Notes under the pieces: model-generated
Database searches by the model: none
What the model saw: the letters and a program-made list of their open reading frames with translations, nothing else
What the model was told of the DNA's origin: nothing
Part shown: positions 32,011-44,584 of the stretch, in pieces
Numbering within the stretch: the stretch's first letter is position 1
Layout of the letters: each line of letters opens with the position of its first letter
Made by a program: the position numbers and the translations under genes
Assembly (NCBI GenBank): GCA_022495005.1
Contig: JAGYXB010000020.1
Span: forward strand, 496,001-560,000
DNA from: Rhyacophila brunnea
Taxonomy: Eukaryota > Arthropoda > Insecta > Trichoptera > Rhyacophilidae
DNA: 64,000 nucleotides
Direction: 5' to 3'

Positions 32011-32516
32011 GACTTTATTGGAAATACAGTGACGCCCCTAGGCAGACTTAACGGCTACCCCTTTAATGCTTTTCTCAAATAAATCTATGCAAATTGTTAC
32101 GTGCATACGTATTCATTTTATTAACCTATATTCTTAAGGCGGTGTGTTTACCTACCAGAGGCACCTAGCGGAAAAATACGAAGCTTGCAATTTGAGACAT
32201 TTTTTTTTTGATAATTTACAATTTCACCTCTATTAATAAATATGCATCTGAAAAGATTAAAAAGAAGAATATTTTTTATTTTAAGTCAAAGATTAACAAA
32301 CAGAGTTAGACAAACTTTGACTTAAAATAAAAAATATTTTTCTTTTTATTGTTTTCAGATATTTATTTATCAATTAATACAGGTGAAATTGTAAATTTAA
32401 AAAAAAATGTATATTTTCATCAAGTGAGGATTAAAACATTTCTATGAAACCTTCTCTACAATACATATGGTTTTAAATACGCTTGGCACTAACAAGTTTG
32501 TATGCTCCTCTTATGG

Positions 32517-33457
32517 CAGTGGTTTCCAAACTTTATGTTACTACGCCTTCCTTTTAAAAAAATCTAATCTTGGCGCCTCCCCCCCTTTTATTTCATTAAA
32601 TAATTTTTTACACCTTTTTAAATAGTCAACAATGTACTAATACAAAAATTAAAAAATAAACAAGGTTTTACTACTTTTTAAAAAAAAACATTTTTCATGC
32701 GACGAATGTGCTTGATTATTATCACAATCCATTTCAACAGTAGTCTATCAAATTCATCATCGTTCATTGACAAATGGATTCTATCATGGGCCCCACATCC
32801 TGAAGCGAGCCACCAGGCCAGGATCTTTCAACCACATATTTAAAATATTTAACAGTCCTGAAACCAAGCAGCGCCGTAGGCGACTTTTTTTACTATTAAT
32901 AAAATAATGTGAAAAGTGCATTAGCAAACTAACCAAGAACATAGGAAATAGATTTTTGTATCTGGCGTAGAAATCATTTAAAAGTGGAGACATGGCAAAC
33001 TTATTTTTTTATAATTTTGATTTCCAAAGCACAATTTTTTTTATGAATGTCTTCACTTTTTCTTTTTAAATCAGTGAATGGATTAGTGACCCTTGCATTG
33101 ATTTATTCAGTCAGTTTTTTTTTTAATTTCAACCAAATAGACAAGCTTTACAACAAAATTATCGTTCCTAAATAAATTTGCCTCAAATTTCAACATTATG
33201 ATTTGACCCTTTTATTTCATTTGCCAGCGCGCTTCACAATAGTATAGAAGTGAGGTATGTATTATAAAATTAGTCTCCATATTTTCAGACAGGTTTGCAA
33301 ACAACCTATTATATGTAGTTTTTTGTGTAGTTTATAACTAGCAGCCGTTTTATAAATTATGCATTTGCAAACTGCAAACCTGTGGCTACATTAATTGTGT
33401 TAAACTTTTCGCGCCTCCCTTTGCAACACTCCGCGCCTCCCAGTTTGGAAATCGCTG
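32517..33457 (-). mobile_element. hAT family H3 element, copy 1
   Basis: Ends CAGTGGTTTCCAAACTTTAT and CAGTTTGGAAATCGCTG; flanks TCTTATGG and TATTATGG agree at 7 of 8. 941 bp. Carries an embedded piece of the CCTGAAGCGG repeat at 32785-32905, as does H3 copy 3. Confidence 0.85.
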
Positions 33458-33731
33458 TATTATGGTTTAAAAAAACTAATATGTCGATACTTTCTTACGA
33501 AGTGACTGTTTTCCATGAAACGAATTCGTGGAAAACAGCCACTGCTTTAGTTCTTTCATTTGTCGCCCTTTATAATTTGTCACCCCTAAACGACGCACTA
33601 CCTGCATACCCCCACGGGACCTCACTGTGGAAATAATATGCATAAATCCATACTTATTATTATTTGTTTATTGATTTCCAGAATGTTTTAGTTTTTGCTA
33701 CACCGCTATTTAAAATTCCATATAAGTAGTA

Positions 33732-35360
33732 CTAGCTGACCCGGCAAACGTTGTTCTGCCATATAAATTATTTCTAGTGAATATTTTGGTTGGTAAATAA
33801 AAAATAACGAATTTATCGTAAGTGTGTGGGGATGGATCTATGACAGAAAGAGGAATAGAGCGCTGTAGACGATGACCGCCGTTAAAAACAAAAAAACATC
33901 AACCATTCATTTTCTCAATTCAAAATGAGTAATGATGTTCATAATGAATGAATTACCTGTGACAGGATCTCAGTGATTGTCACTTTGCAATTCGTGCATG
34001 TGTGCTAAGAAGAATTTCAATAATTCATTGTGCTCATTCAATAGGGCGTCCAGTTCGCCGACGATGCGCCTGGCATTATGCGAAATGAGGCTATTGTAGC
34101 CGCAACGTGCATCCACATGATTGATGTCCTCACCGCGCCCATGAAGTAGATTTGTAAAAATGTATGTGGTTCGTTTGGCATTGGCAGCAATGAGCCTACT
34201 TTGTGGTATACTTGTCTTTTGATTTTGAACGAAGAATGGAATTGTTGACCATTTGCCCCAGTATTGTGAACTATTTCTGTTGCTCCGGACGAAGTCATTT
34301 GGAAGCATGAATTGAATGGGCGAATGGACTTCAGGAACAGGTTTGAATCTGGAACCGTGCCGATGAGCAAGCCGTTCAATGGTTCTGGTGGTATCTCAAT
34401 TTCTGGTAGTCGCACGTTTCCTGATGCGCAACACATCCCGGCTGACTCATGTTTGAATTTGAGCGCATGACAATGTGGACATTCTTTGTCCATAGCACCA
34501 ATCAGCACTTTCGGATGAGCGGAATATTCAATATCTGGCTCGTACTCGAATGCGAGACGAAGGAAGGAAGCGGATGTAAATGTTCGATGTACTTGTTGGC
34601 GTTGTCGGTCATTTGCTCTGCGTGTGTTAACTACGAACCGGCGCGCTTGGCTCCGTTCCAATTGTCGTTGTTGATTTCGTTCAGCTCGTGCCTCTTGTGA
34701 TTGAGATGCACGCAATTGCGACATGCTTACACGCACGTTTTTGTTATCTTGTTGGATTTGTTCGTCTGTTCTTTCTGCTCTACTATTTTGCATGTTTGTT
34801 GCTTTATTCGTTCGACGGCTCAAATGGCCCCTCTTGCGTCTTGCTGGAATTGTGCACTGTAATACACGCACATAAAAATATATAAATTAAAATAAATCGT
34901 ACAAAATTTTGCACGCACTGCGTTGTGATATGCCGAATGAAATGTCAAAATGACGCGACGCTTCTCTTGAATTCTTCTCGGACGTAGCGCCATCTGTCTT
35001 TCAACAACATAAATAATTTCGTTCTGTTTGAAATACGAACGACGGTTAAATTTGTTCATACAAAAATAATAAAATCGCGATTAAAAAATGGGAGGGTGGA
35101 GGTAGGAGAGTGAAAATTTGGGGTTATATGTATTTTTTATGCCAAATAATAAAAAAAATACAAAAAAAAAATTTTCAAAAAAATTAAAGAAAATTTTTCT
35201 GGATAGAGATACCCTAATCACCTAGCGGTATGAAATATACTTGTTGACCTATTCTCATACCTATGAAATATACATTAAAAAAATCATAAAAATCGGTCGA
35301 GCCATTTCGGAGGAGTTCGACCACAAACATCGTGACACGAGATTTTTATATATATAGAGA
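33732..35360 (-). mobile_element. Helitron with replicase N-terminal fragment
   Basis: Read on the minus strand it starts TCTCTATATATATA at 35360 and ends GGTCAGCTAG at 33732, between A and T, as Helitrons do. The minus frame at 34038-34871 has CPHCHALKFKHESAGMCCAS, PPEPLNGLLIG, FNSCFQMTS, YHKVGSLLPMP and FLQIYFMG, all from the region upstream of the Helitron Rep domain. A frameshift near 34310 and ELDALLNEHNELLKFF further on show partial coding; Rep and helicase motifs are absent. Non-autonomous. Confidence 0.88.
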
Positions 35361-35365
35361 TAGAT

Positions 35366-36425
35366 CAGTGGTTCTCGTGTACGGCCACCAGAGGATTTTG
35401 CTGCGGCCACCAACATCATTTTCAGTATTTATTTAATTAACTGGGCTAACGTCAAATATGCGTTATTGGAAATGAGTCATGACCAAGTACTTAAGAACCA
35501 TTTTAATAATACGACGGTTGAAAAATTTTAGTCGAAGTTATACGTTGACCAATAATCAAGTCAATTCAAAGAATTGGCAACAATTGCTTTATCAATATTG
35601 TCGATTTTTCCTACTACTGTATACTGTGAAATATCATTCAGTGTAATGCTCTTTATAAAAAAAACATATATCGAAGCCAGTTGACAGATGTAAACTTAAA
35701 AGCAGCCATGCGGCTCTCATTGAAAAAAGGAGTATTGAGGAATTTCCATTTGCATTATTTGATAAATAAATAGATATGGACTAATCTGTTAAAATGTATT
35801 TTATTAAATGGACTTGTATTGAAATAAATTGATCTATTTTTTTAATAAATAAAATTTAGCTTCAATTTTTTCAATCATTACAAAAGTGAAGTATGGTGCG
35901 GCCACCAGACGTTACCATAGAACTGTCGATGTCAATTGTGTGGCCACAGTTAAGGGCTTGCGCAGACAGAGAGCGGTCAGGCGGTCTGCGTTCCGCGTTC
36001 GGAGTTCTGCGTTCTTTGTACTGTATGGACTTCATACTGTATGGGTACACAGCCGGCGGTCAGACCGCGGCGGTCAATTGGAACGCTAGCGTTCTAGAGT
36101 TCTATTCCCGGAATTACAAAGAACGCCGTACCTCCCGTCCAGTCCCGTCATAGGAATTTGAGCAGTCACACAACATAGAGCGAAACCACACGGGGGAGTG
36201 AGTACGCAACAGCGGTTATTTCTCACTTCCACTCGCAGTTGGAATATAGCGGTCTCGCATTATGCAGCGCCTGTGTCACTACAACGTTTGTAAACAAATG
36301 GAACGCTTATTGTTGACCGCCACCTGTCTGCTGTCCCTGAACGCTAGCGGTCAACGGTCGGTTGAACGCAGAACTCCGACCGCTCTCTGTCTGCGAAAGC
36401 CCTAAATTTCTCGTAAGAACCACTG
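35366..36425. mobile_element. hAT element next to the Helitron end
   Basis: Ends CAGTGGTTCTCGTG and CTCGTAAGAACCACTG; flanks AGATAGAT and GTATAGAT agree at 6 of 8. Its left duplication overlaps the last three bases of the Helitron, so one element landed at the edge of the other. Contains a nested MITE at 35950-36405. Confidence 0.75.
35950..36405. repeat. MITE with AGGGCTTGCGCAGACAGAGA ends
   Basis: Inverted ends of about 26 bases or more (AGGGCTTGCGCAGACAGAGA and the complement of TCTCTGTCTGCGAAAGCCCT), with repeated CGGTC/GAACGC subterminal motifs. Lies inside the hAT element. Confidence 0.75.
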
Positions 36426-36973
36426 GTATAGATCCACCAGTATCCGCTGAGTGAAGGCGCCACATGCTAACATTATTTTACAAATTATCATTCAATACTT
36501 TTTGTACTGTGGTGAGCTTAGTTCTAAATTCGAACACCTAACGATTTATGATGGTATATGTATGCAAATTTAATACTGAGATTGCAATTCCTGGTTGTTA
36601 TATAAAAAAAATATTTATAGGTATATATGCTGTACCTGTATAAAGTATAAACATTGTAACCATGACTAAAACACATTATCATTATTACGACAAAAGTTCT
36701 CCATATCGAATGACATAAACTCCAGAGGAACCCCTTCGTGTCCATATGCATGCAAGAGCTGTGTAGATGTTATCTAACTGTAAAATACTAGCACATTTAT
36801 ATGTCAAATGCGATGGCGAACCTTTTTTTATATGTGTGTCAAATTATATACAAAAATCTTGAAACAAATAGTCGCGTGTCAGAAAAATAATAATAAATAC
36901 TTACAAAATATTTTCGTTTTACACAATTTTACACATTGTAAATTTTCATGTAGTAAGTATACATTTTTGAAGT

Positions 36974-37424
36974 TATACTTCTGGGGCGTTTGGTAGAGTG
37001 TGAAATTGAGAACTGCGCGCGCACACCTTTACGAAAGTGCGCGACAGTATGAAGTTAGCTGCGAATTAGTCAGCTGTATACAAACGCAAGTTTGTTAGTA
37101 TAATTGTTCCGTTGCCTAGGCAACAAATTTATTATTGTCGGCCATTTGCAATTCCTTACGTAAACAAACTATTAAAGTCAGAGTGACAGTTGTTACTTTA
37201 ATAATTAAAACAACGAGAGATAATTATATAATTTAGTAATATAAGTTAAAGTGTATAGAAATAAACCAACGGCGCTCCAATAACCGGCCATTTATCTTGA
37301 GTGTATAATTTAACAAGATAATTAAGAGCTAGTCGAAGAATTTAGGTTATTACAAGTTTTGTTTTTGTTTTGTTACGCCAAACAAGTATAACTGCTAACG
37401 CGCGTACATAAGTACACACATTGT
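36974..37424. repeat. Element with AAGTTATACTTC ends, copy 2
   Basis: Shares end blocks with 27715-28610 and the internal block CGGCCATTTGCAATTCCTTA...TAAAGTCAG.GTGACAGTTG with the sequence at 8750-8810. Confidence 0.5.
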
Positions 37425-37439
37425 CATGTTATTTTATAA

Positions 37440-38400
37440 CATTACACACTATTTTTACAAAGGCAACACTACGCAAAAGATCGACCAGATCACGCCTGCG
37501 CACGGGATAGTTTGTACGGAGTTCGTGATACGATTTCCGGCGCTAAACGAGATAGCGGGCTTTGTACATGAAGGTGAAGCAGGAGTCGATCTCTCAGTCT
37601 TGATCGTTCGAAGGAAGCAGACGTCTTGGCCAGTTCCGAGCCTCGGACCCGAGGCACAGGGCTTTCGATTTCCTGACGTTTTGGAGACGAGGGCGATGGC
37701 CATCCGAAGGACGTCCCCCCCACGCCAGGAGATCGGAGGAACTCAACGGTCCCCACACGTTTGAAGACGCACTCCTCGATTCCGTCCTGGAAGGAATCGA
37801 GGGCAGCGAAAAGGCTGAAGAGCCTTTTGTGTAATTGGTATTCATTGTTCTTTTATGCTACGGTCCACCGAACTAGCTTTTGGGTTTTTGTTCTTATTTG
37901 TTTAAATATTATATCGCATTAGGTGCTCGTGATTCACTTAAGTAATTATACATCTTTATACACTGTAGCCCGCAAGTTATCTCATTTATTAATATACATT
38001 TGTTGAAATTTCTCTACTTGCTTTTCATTTAATTATCCTTGTCACTATTGTCTCTATGCATCATCATAGAGTGGCGCTCAAATCCGAGATATTTATATTT
38101 ATTCCATTTATTATGCCTTTTTATTAATCTAGGAACATCACACGAATGAGCGAAGTAACCGGACAGGTAACTGAGGTCCTAGAGGTAAAAGTCAATCTAC
38201 CCACGACCCTGCATCCTTTCCCCGAGTCTCATGCTCATCCCTATCCTATCCCATTCCATATCCCATATCCACTCCTCTTTTCCCTACGTGACAATCCGAT
38301 CAATTGTCACCATTCCCACCTATTCCCTACATCCCCATCCCATCCTTCCTAAATCCCCCTGTCAAAATTCGTACCATGACAACATCGCTTTTTTTTAATT
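37440..38400. other. Intergenic; GC-richer block and C/T-rich tract
   Basis: 37480-37850 is GC-richer than the surroundings; 38200-38360 is a pyrimidine-rich tract with repeated CCTATCCCAT-like words. Could be the 3' part of an unrecognised retroelement. No protein motif found. Confidence 0.35.
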
Positions 38401-38657
38401 GTATATTTTACACAATTTAGTGAGATATTTATTGTTTTTCTATGTCAATTTTTTATTCACGGCTTAATATTGAAGGAGTTTAATCCTATATATTATTATG
38501 TTTCAGTTAAACGATGTTTTACCTTGCATTTTAAATAATACATGGTTGAAAATAGTCCGTCTCAGTTGTACCTATATATTATGTATGATTATAAAAAGAT
38601 AGTTAGAATATTGGTGTGATGTAATATATCTTTTAGCTAAGTTTACTTTTAGTTAAC

Positions 38658-38880
38658 CCACGATGGCCGCGCGGCTTAAGCGTCGGCCTATGACGTCGTG
38701 GGTCCCGGGATCGAATTCTGAGTCTAGCAAGTACACATATTGTTTTTCAATTTGTGTAGAGTATGGACATAATAGGTTGAGAAAGTGGCTACCATCCATT
38801 TCTTGTAAAAACAAAATCTGTTAATACAAACCTCCACTCTGTGGAGGCCCATAATATGATCTTATTAAGATCAAACATGT
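38658..38880 (+). mobile_element. tRNA-derived SINE, copy 2
   Basis: Same family as 10320-10580: head CACGATGGCCGCGCGGCTTAAGCGTCGGCC, decayed B box GGATCGAATTC, body CACATATTGTTTTTCAATTTG and CTCTGTGGAGGCCCATAATA. Confidence 0.82.
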
Positions 38881-39089
38881 TCGAGTAGGAGGAAATATCT
38901 TTTAAATGAATTAAAAGTATCCGGAGTTTCATTACGTTATACGTGTAATCTGCAATAATGTTACTCAAATTCCCACACAATCTTTTCGAACGTCGATATT
39001 TCACTCGACATGGGTCGCAGGTAGAATATCAAAATGTTGCATCGACCCATTTGAAGATACTATTTTTTCATTCGTTTCGACTAACCGCG

Positions 39090-39395
39090 TGGGTTACATG
39101 TAAATTATACGTATTACATTTCACCGTAGCACAGTTCGCCGTGAGCTTAGAGCTTAGAGCTTAGAGCTTTTGAGGAAAGAGATGACCGTATACTATACGC
39201 CCTATACGGTACTATACTATGAACAGGAGTAGATTCGGTGCAAGTCTGCTTACTGAAAGCCAGGCGGGAACAGCGGCAATTTTCGTAGCCGATTTTGGCA
39301 AAATTCATGAATTCACTTAACCTAATATAACATAACCTAACAAATAATCCAGTATATCGGCTATTTTCGAAATTTGTTTGCCGTTGGCTTCCACT
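39090..39395. repeat. Dispersed repeat, copy 2 (partner at 3060-3300)
   Basis: Same block order as 3060-3300. Contains a small GAGCTTA triplication at 39144-39166. Confidence 0.55.
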
Positions 39396-39509
39396 AAACA
39401 GACAAAAACCATAGTTCCCGTTGTTCACGTAACTCCAATTGTTATTAATTACTTATCTAAATTATTATATTAAACTAATTATTTTGTACCATTTTACAGG
39501 TCAGCATAT

Positions 39510-40020
39510 TATTACGAAGTCCAGTATTCGGGATATACGTCTTGTTGTGAGCATAACATTGCAACTGCTTAACTGTAAACCAACTAACTGCACTTTTGAC
39601 CAACAATGATATTTTGATGGCATTTTGTTATAAATAATGTTTTCTATGCTCATACAAAATTTAAAACTCCTAGACCTATAAATAAACGCGTTAACATTCT
39701 TCACACAAAACAACTAACTGCAGGTGCCAAATTTTCAATATCGTAAATGAAACAACTCAGCACTTTATGTATTATAAAAGGGACGCTCAAATAGTGTATT
39801 AATTCATAGTGCAGTATATTAGTAACAAAAACTATCCGAGTGTATTTTTGGAATAGTTAAATTCTGCTCGATAGTTAAATTATTAAGTTTTTTCTCCTTC
39901 CTGAACAATTTTCCCAAATGGAGTTAACTGGTTTGCAGATTAATTACGTAGTCGATTGGTTGCTCTATCGGTGACATAACCGCGTGATCCTGACTGCGTT
40001 GACTGACATGGTTTTTGTGT
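39510..40020. repeat. Dispersed repeat R6, copy 1
   Basis: Blocks AACTAACTGCACTTTTGACCA, CTATGCTCATACAAAAT and GAGTTAACTGGTTTGCAGATTA recur inverted at 50640-50880 and 51500-51600, where a hAT MITE interrupts them. Confidence 0.5.
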
Positions 40021-40412
40021 AAGTAGTGATTGTGTTTTCATGGTGTTTCTCTTTTTTCTATTAACTCTAGCACCAGTAGCACTAATAATAATATTTTCGT
40101 AGGTAAACATGCCACAGTTGTAAAAAAGATATGATGTTTACTACTTTTTTGTAATACTAATAATAATAAAAAAAAAATGCGTAGAAAATATTTTATAAAT
40201 TGGTTTCTAACCTTATTGTTTACGTACTTACTAATTTTAATTATTAGGTGACATTGTGCCAATTGTCAAAAATATTTTTTAATATAACCCCTCGCTGCCA
40301 ATGTAATACTTCTCGGCAGAATAGAAAGTTTGTTATTTTATAAAATTTTTGGTAATTTATATTTTATTTTATATTAAGTGTTTATATAAATCAATATAAT
40401 ATTATAAACAAT

Positions 40413-40761
40413 CCAATGACATTATTAATGGACGACGCACTCAATACAGTAGCTAGCAAATAAATTCGCATGTGTAGGTAGACGTCACGCAATTTCCATT
40501 ATGCGATATCACGCATCGGGAATTTATAGCAATATGACCTTTATTGTAATGGTGTTAGAGCAGTGTTTCTAATGTCAATGTTCATTTGAGCGAATCCGTT
40601 CGAACCGAACCATTCAGCAGACCCAACAAAAAGCATCAGGAATTTATAGCAATATCACCTTTATTGTAATGGCGTTAGAACAGATTATGCCATTCGGCAG
40701 ACCCGACAATAAAGTGAGTGTCATTTTTTTTCCAGATGATTAGTCCATATTAATGTCATTG
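40413..40761 (+). repeat. MITE family M1, copy C
   Basis: Same ends and internal 45-base duplication as copy A. Target duplication unclear. Confidence 0.78.
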
Positions 40762-41254
40762 AAACATTACAATTAAAAATTTAAAAGAAAACTATTTTTA
40801 TGTCAAAGATAAACATAGGTACATTTCAAAAATGGATAATGTTATTATTACGTAGTTTATAGTTAGGTTTATAATTAAAATTAAATCTAATAAGTTTATT
40901 CCAATATATCAAAAAGATTTTTTAATAATTCATACTTTTAATAAAGTACCTATTTTATGTAAAAAAATATGATTTTATCTAAAAAATAAAAACGTATAAG
41001 ACTTGAAATCTTTTTTTATTTTTTATCTAATCTAGGTTTGCTATGATTAAATACATAGAATTGTCTTATATGATTGAACAATTATTTTTCGATATTATTA
41101 TTAATCTCTCTTTTCAAGACGATATACGGGCTTATGCAGCTACTAACCAATCGAAGAGTTAATAATAATCAGTTATTCTTCGCTATCACCGGTTGTGATG
41201 AAAACATGTTTATTTCTACAATTAAATTTATCTGAAACAAAATCTAGTGGTCTC

Positions 41255-41470
41255 CAGTGGCGAATGGTAACTTTTGGAAAGAGGTAGGCTGTGGAGATCA
41301 AAGAAAAAGAGCACACTTGTCAGGTATACTCACGGGAAATAAGACGATAATACGATATTACTACTGATGAATAGGTACCTACACACTAATGTCAACGTCA
41401 CACTAAATCAATGAAAATAGCTAACTATTTTTACAAGATTTTAACAGCTTACCTCTACCCTTCGCCACTG
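41255..41470. mobile_element. Small hAT H1/H2 hybrid-like MITE
   Basis: Left end CAGTGGCGAATGGTAACTTT resembles H2 while the right end ACCTCTACCCTTCGCCACTG is that of H1. 216 bp, no clear target duplication. Confidence 0.6.
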
Positions 41471-42521
41471 CTATAATATCGAAATAAATAACAAATGATA
41501 CATTTCGTTTTACAGTCAACAGAACGTTCAGAAACTCGTTTTAATGTTTATATTATTTGATGTTAATATTATTCATACCAACTGACATTGAAAAAAACTT
41601 GTGGTTATTTATTTAACCGTATTTTCCTTAAAGTAATGCATTTGGCGCTTAGGCCGTTATTTATTTCAAACTTTTTTATTCTTAGTGTAGAATTGCATTC
41701 TTCGCAGATGTTATGTATTTTTTTTTTTATATTTTACATAATTATCACAATCTAGTGACTAGATTCCAGTTTAACTTGATTCTAGAATAGTTTAGATCAG
41801 TGATCACACAACGTAATGTGGAATTATTTCGATAATATTTTCATAAGATAATCTACATGGTGTTGTAATTGTTAAAAAAATTTATCTGCAGTTAGATTTA
41901 TGGATTTTCGGTAAAAAAATACTGAACTATGTAGATACTCAAACCCTTTTGATGACACATTAAACTAACTAGTTATAAAAATGTTGGTAGTACAACGAGT
42001 GTGTTTGGGAAAAAGGACGTAACCCTCGATTTTTCGAAAAGTGCTTTTATTAGATATTAACAATGTATACAACTAAATACACGTTGTGTAAAAAAGAAGT
42101 AATCCGCAAATGCTGATTTATTATCTAAATTAAGGTTTTAATTTAAGGAAAAAAGCATTTACCCTCAATTTCAAAGATTTTTCTGTAATAACTTATTTAA
42201 TTATAGGTAGATCAAAAATATATTACACCAAATCATCAATCATCATGCACCCAATGTCTGTGTTTTTTTTTTATTAATATTGAACCAAAATCATTCAAAA
42301 AACGTATTTTGCCTCTCCTGTAAAATTTGTTTTGTGTGGGTTACGCCTTTTTTTTCCTAAACACGGTCGACAATATTTGAGTAGCTAAGAAGCAAAGGGC
42401 TTCTCTCCATTTCTTTTAATGCAGTACAGTCTCTCATTAGAATGTTCAGATTGGACCAAATAATTTTAAATTTCTACAATGGTCAAAGTAGTTCACTACA
42501 CTCTTTTAATATTATAATATT
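41471..42521. other. Intergenic, nothing recognised
   Basis: AT-rich, no supported gene or element ends. Confidence 0.35.
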
Positions 42522-42539
42522 ATGATACAACTTATAATG

Positions 42540-42785
42540 TACATGGGAGTAGTTTGGAGTACAAGGCTGTATTCTGTGAGAACCAAATGTCGTTTGTTAA
42601 ACGCGTGCGTGCTACCTGTGCTCCTGTATGGCTGTGGGACATGGCATCTTACTAAGCTTCAAAGGTCTCGGCTTTTGAGCTTTGAGAATCGATGTCTCCG
42701 CCGAATCTTAGCCGACTCTCTCATTAAAACTCGTCTCGTGTGCCGAACAAAGCTTCCGATAACTGAGATCCAGTGTTGCTTGTGA
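42540..42785 (+). mobile_element. RTE-like LINE fragment, sense
   Basis: Open frame with CRLLNACVLPVLLYGCGTWHL and [13 protein letters not shown], the C-terminal part of RTE reverse transcriptase. The DNA is the reverse complement of 5334-5440, so both belong to one family. Confidence 0.8.
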
Positions 42786-43459
42786 AGACCGCGCACATCT
42801 ACCTAGTAAAAGAACAGAATCATATAAGTCACATGTATCAGTGATTCATACATAGGCTGTATTCATCACAGAATAGATTAATAAATAGAATTCCGATAGG
42901 CTATATAAAATATATCCCAATACACTACTTTTTGACGCAGGGTTTTGAATGTGTGAGTGTCCTACGAAAATAAAGCACGCATTATATACGTGCAATAGTG
43001 TGTGTTGCAACCTTCAAACACACCAATATTCAATGAGCGTCGTTGCATAAACCGAGAGCAGTAAGTTATTAGTATTCGACGTATGACATATTCTTGATAC
43101 ATCGTGTTTAAGTTTATCCCGTATTCTTCCACACTCGAAATCGGTTGCCTGCTTCTCCACACCCGTTAGGTATTTCAGTTACCATTATTTCTGAGTTTCC
43201 TGATATTCATGTTTAGCTTAATACATAATATAATTTTTATTTATGGAAGTATTATTTATTTAAAACTAAAAAATTAAAACTCAACTTGTATCGTATTGAT
43301 TCCACTTTTAATAAATATAAGTGGACATGTTTCGTCCGCCTCAGAGAGACATTTTCAACTAAAAGAATATAAAACAAACATACCTACATTAAGTACTAAA
43401 CAATTGAAAAGAAGACAAAAACATTCACAATTTTGTGAATTTAATAAAAGTGTAATCAG

Positions 43460-43925
43460 TGCCAGAGCGTTGGAGCCGAGCTCGGAGCAGGAGCACGGAG
43501 CAGGAGCACGGAGCAGGAGCACGGAGCACTGGAGCAATGGGATTTTACCTGGAGCAGGAGCGGAGCCGGAGCACCGAAAATTTGTAGTGCTCCACTGCTC
43601 CGGATGTTTTTTTATTATTAAATTTGCGTCCTAAAATCCAATGAAAATAGCGTATTTTGACACTTTGCAACACTGGAGTTATTTGAAACATGGCAACACT
43701 GCCGAGTGATAAATAACTTTTTTTTTTTTACAGAAGAGGAAAATAATGAGAGACGATTTGCTGTGGGTTTTGTTTAATAGAATTAATAATGAAATTGACG
43801 ATTATTTTAAAACTAATTATTTTTAATTTTTTTAACATTTGTATGCATATAATACTTATTAAAACTTTTAACCCGGAGCGGAGCAAATCCTGGAGCGGAG
43901 CAGACCCTGGAGCGGAGCCAAGTAT
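43460..43925. repeat. GGAGC-rich element with 13-bp minisatellite
   Basis: Repeated GGAGC and its complement mark both ends (43465-43615 and 43868-43920). At 43485-43528 the unit GAGCAGGAGCACG is repeated about three times. Such subterminal repeats are usual in hAT elements; ends not certain. Confidence 0.5.
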
Positions 43926-44232
43926 TAAGAATACGTTTGTTAAATTATATTAATAAAATATGTTTGATTTAACTATGAATTTTTACCACTCAGTATTTTC
44001 TCTTAATTAAATAATTAATAGCGGCCAAATCGAAAAACTAACAGTTGAATGTGGCACATAGATTTGAAAAGGTTGCCGATCCCTGATTTGGATTACTCAC
44101 AAGTTATAATAATATAACGATAGAATATCTACCTTATGTAGGGTAACCATATTCTGGTCATAAATTAAAAAGAACATCCATCATGGTTAATGATATACTT
44201 ATTGAGTTTTTAGACTTAAATAAATATGTGTG

Positions 44233-44536
44233 GGTACGTACTCATTGCCCCCACAAGGGGGGGGGGGGAGTTAACAGGGCCCGGCGTGGCAAGTCGACCA
44301 AATAAGTAAGATAAAGACACATCACAAATTTGCTCTAATAGTAAAAAAAATATGTGGTTGGACAATACAATTTTTAATTGTGTATCGATACCCGACAACT
44401 CCATAATTCAAATGGATGTAGGTAATAAAATATACAAAAAACACTAAATATATTAATATAACTGTAGAGTTAACACTGCCTTTATCCTTAACGATAGGTA
44501 GGGGGTCCGCCAAAGATCCTAGCCTAGGGGCCATGT
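44233..44536 (-). repeat. 'CCTGAAGCGG' family repeat, copy 2, inverted
   Basis: Holds CCGGCGTGGCAAGTCGACCA and CCGCCAAAGATCCTAGCCTA in inverted order to 48835-49600. A run of about a dozen G lies at 44257-44268. Confidence 0.6.
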
Positions 44537-44584
44537 TTGTACATATCCAATGAGAATTACCGTAAGAGAGATAACATAATATTA

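Noticed and set aside
37426..37845. Overlapping open frames on both strands as coding region
   Set aside because: Four overlapping frames in a GC-richer block indicate base composition, not coding; no motif recognised.
43296..43634. 112-codon frame rich in Glu-His/Ala-Gly-Ala as a protein
   Set aside because: It is the translation of the GGAGC minisatellite of a transposon end.
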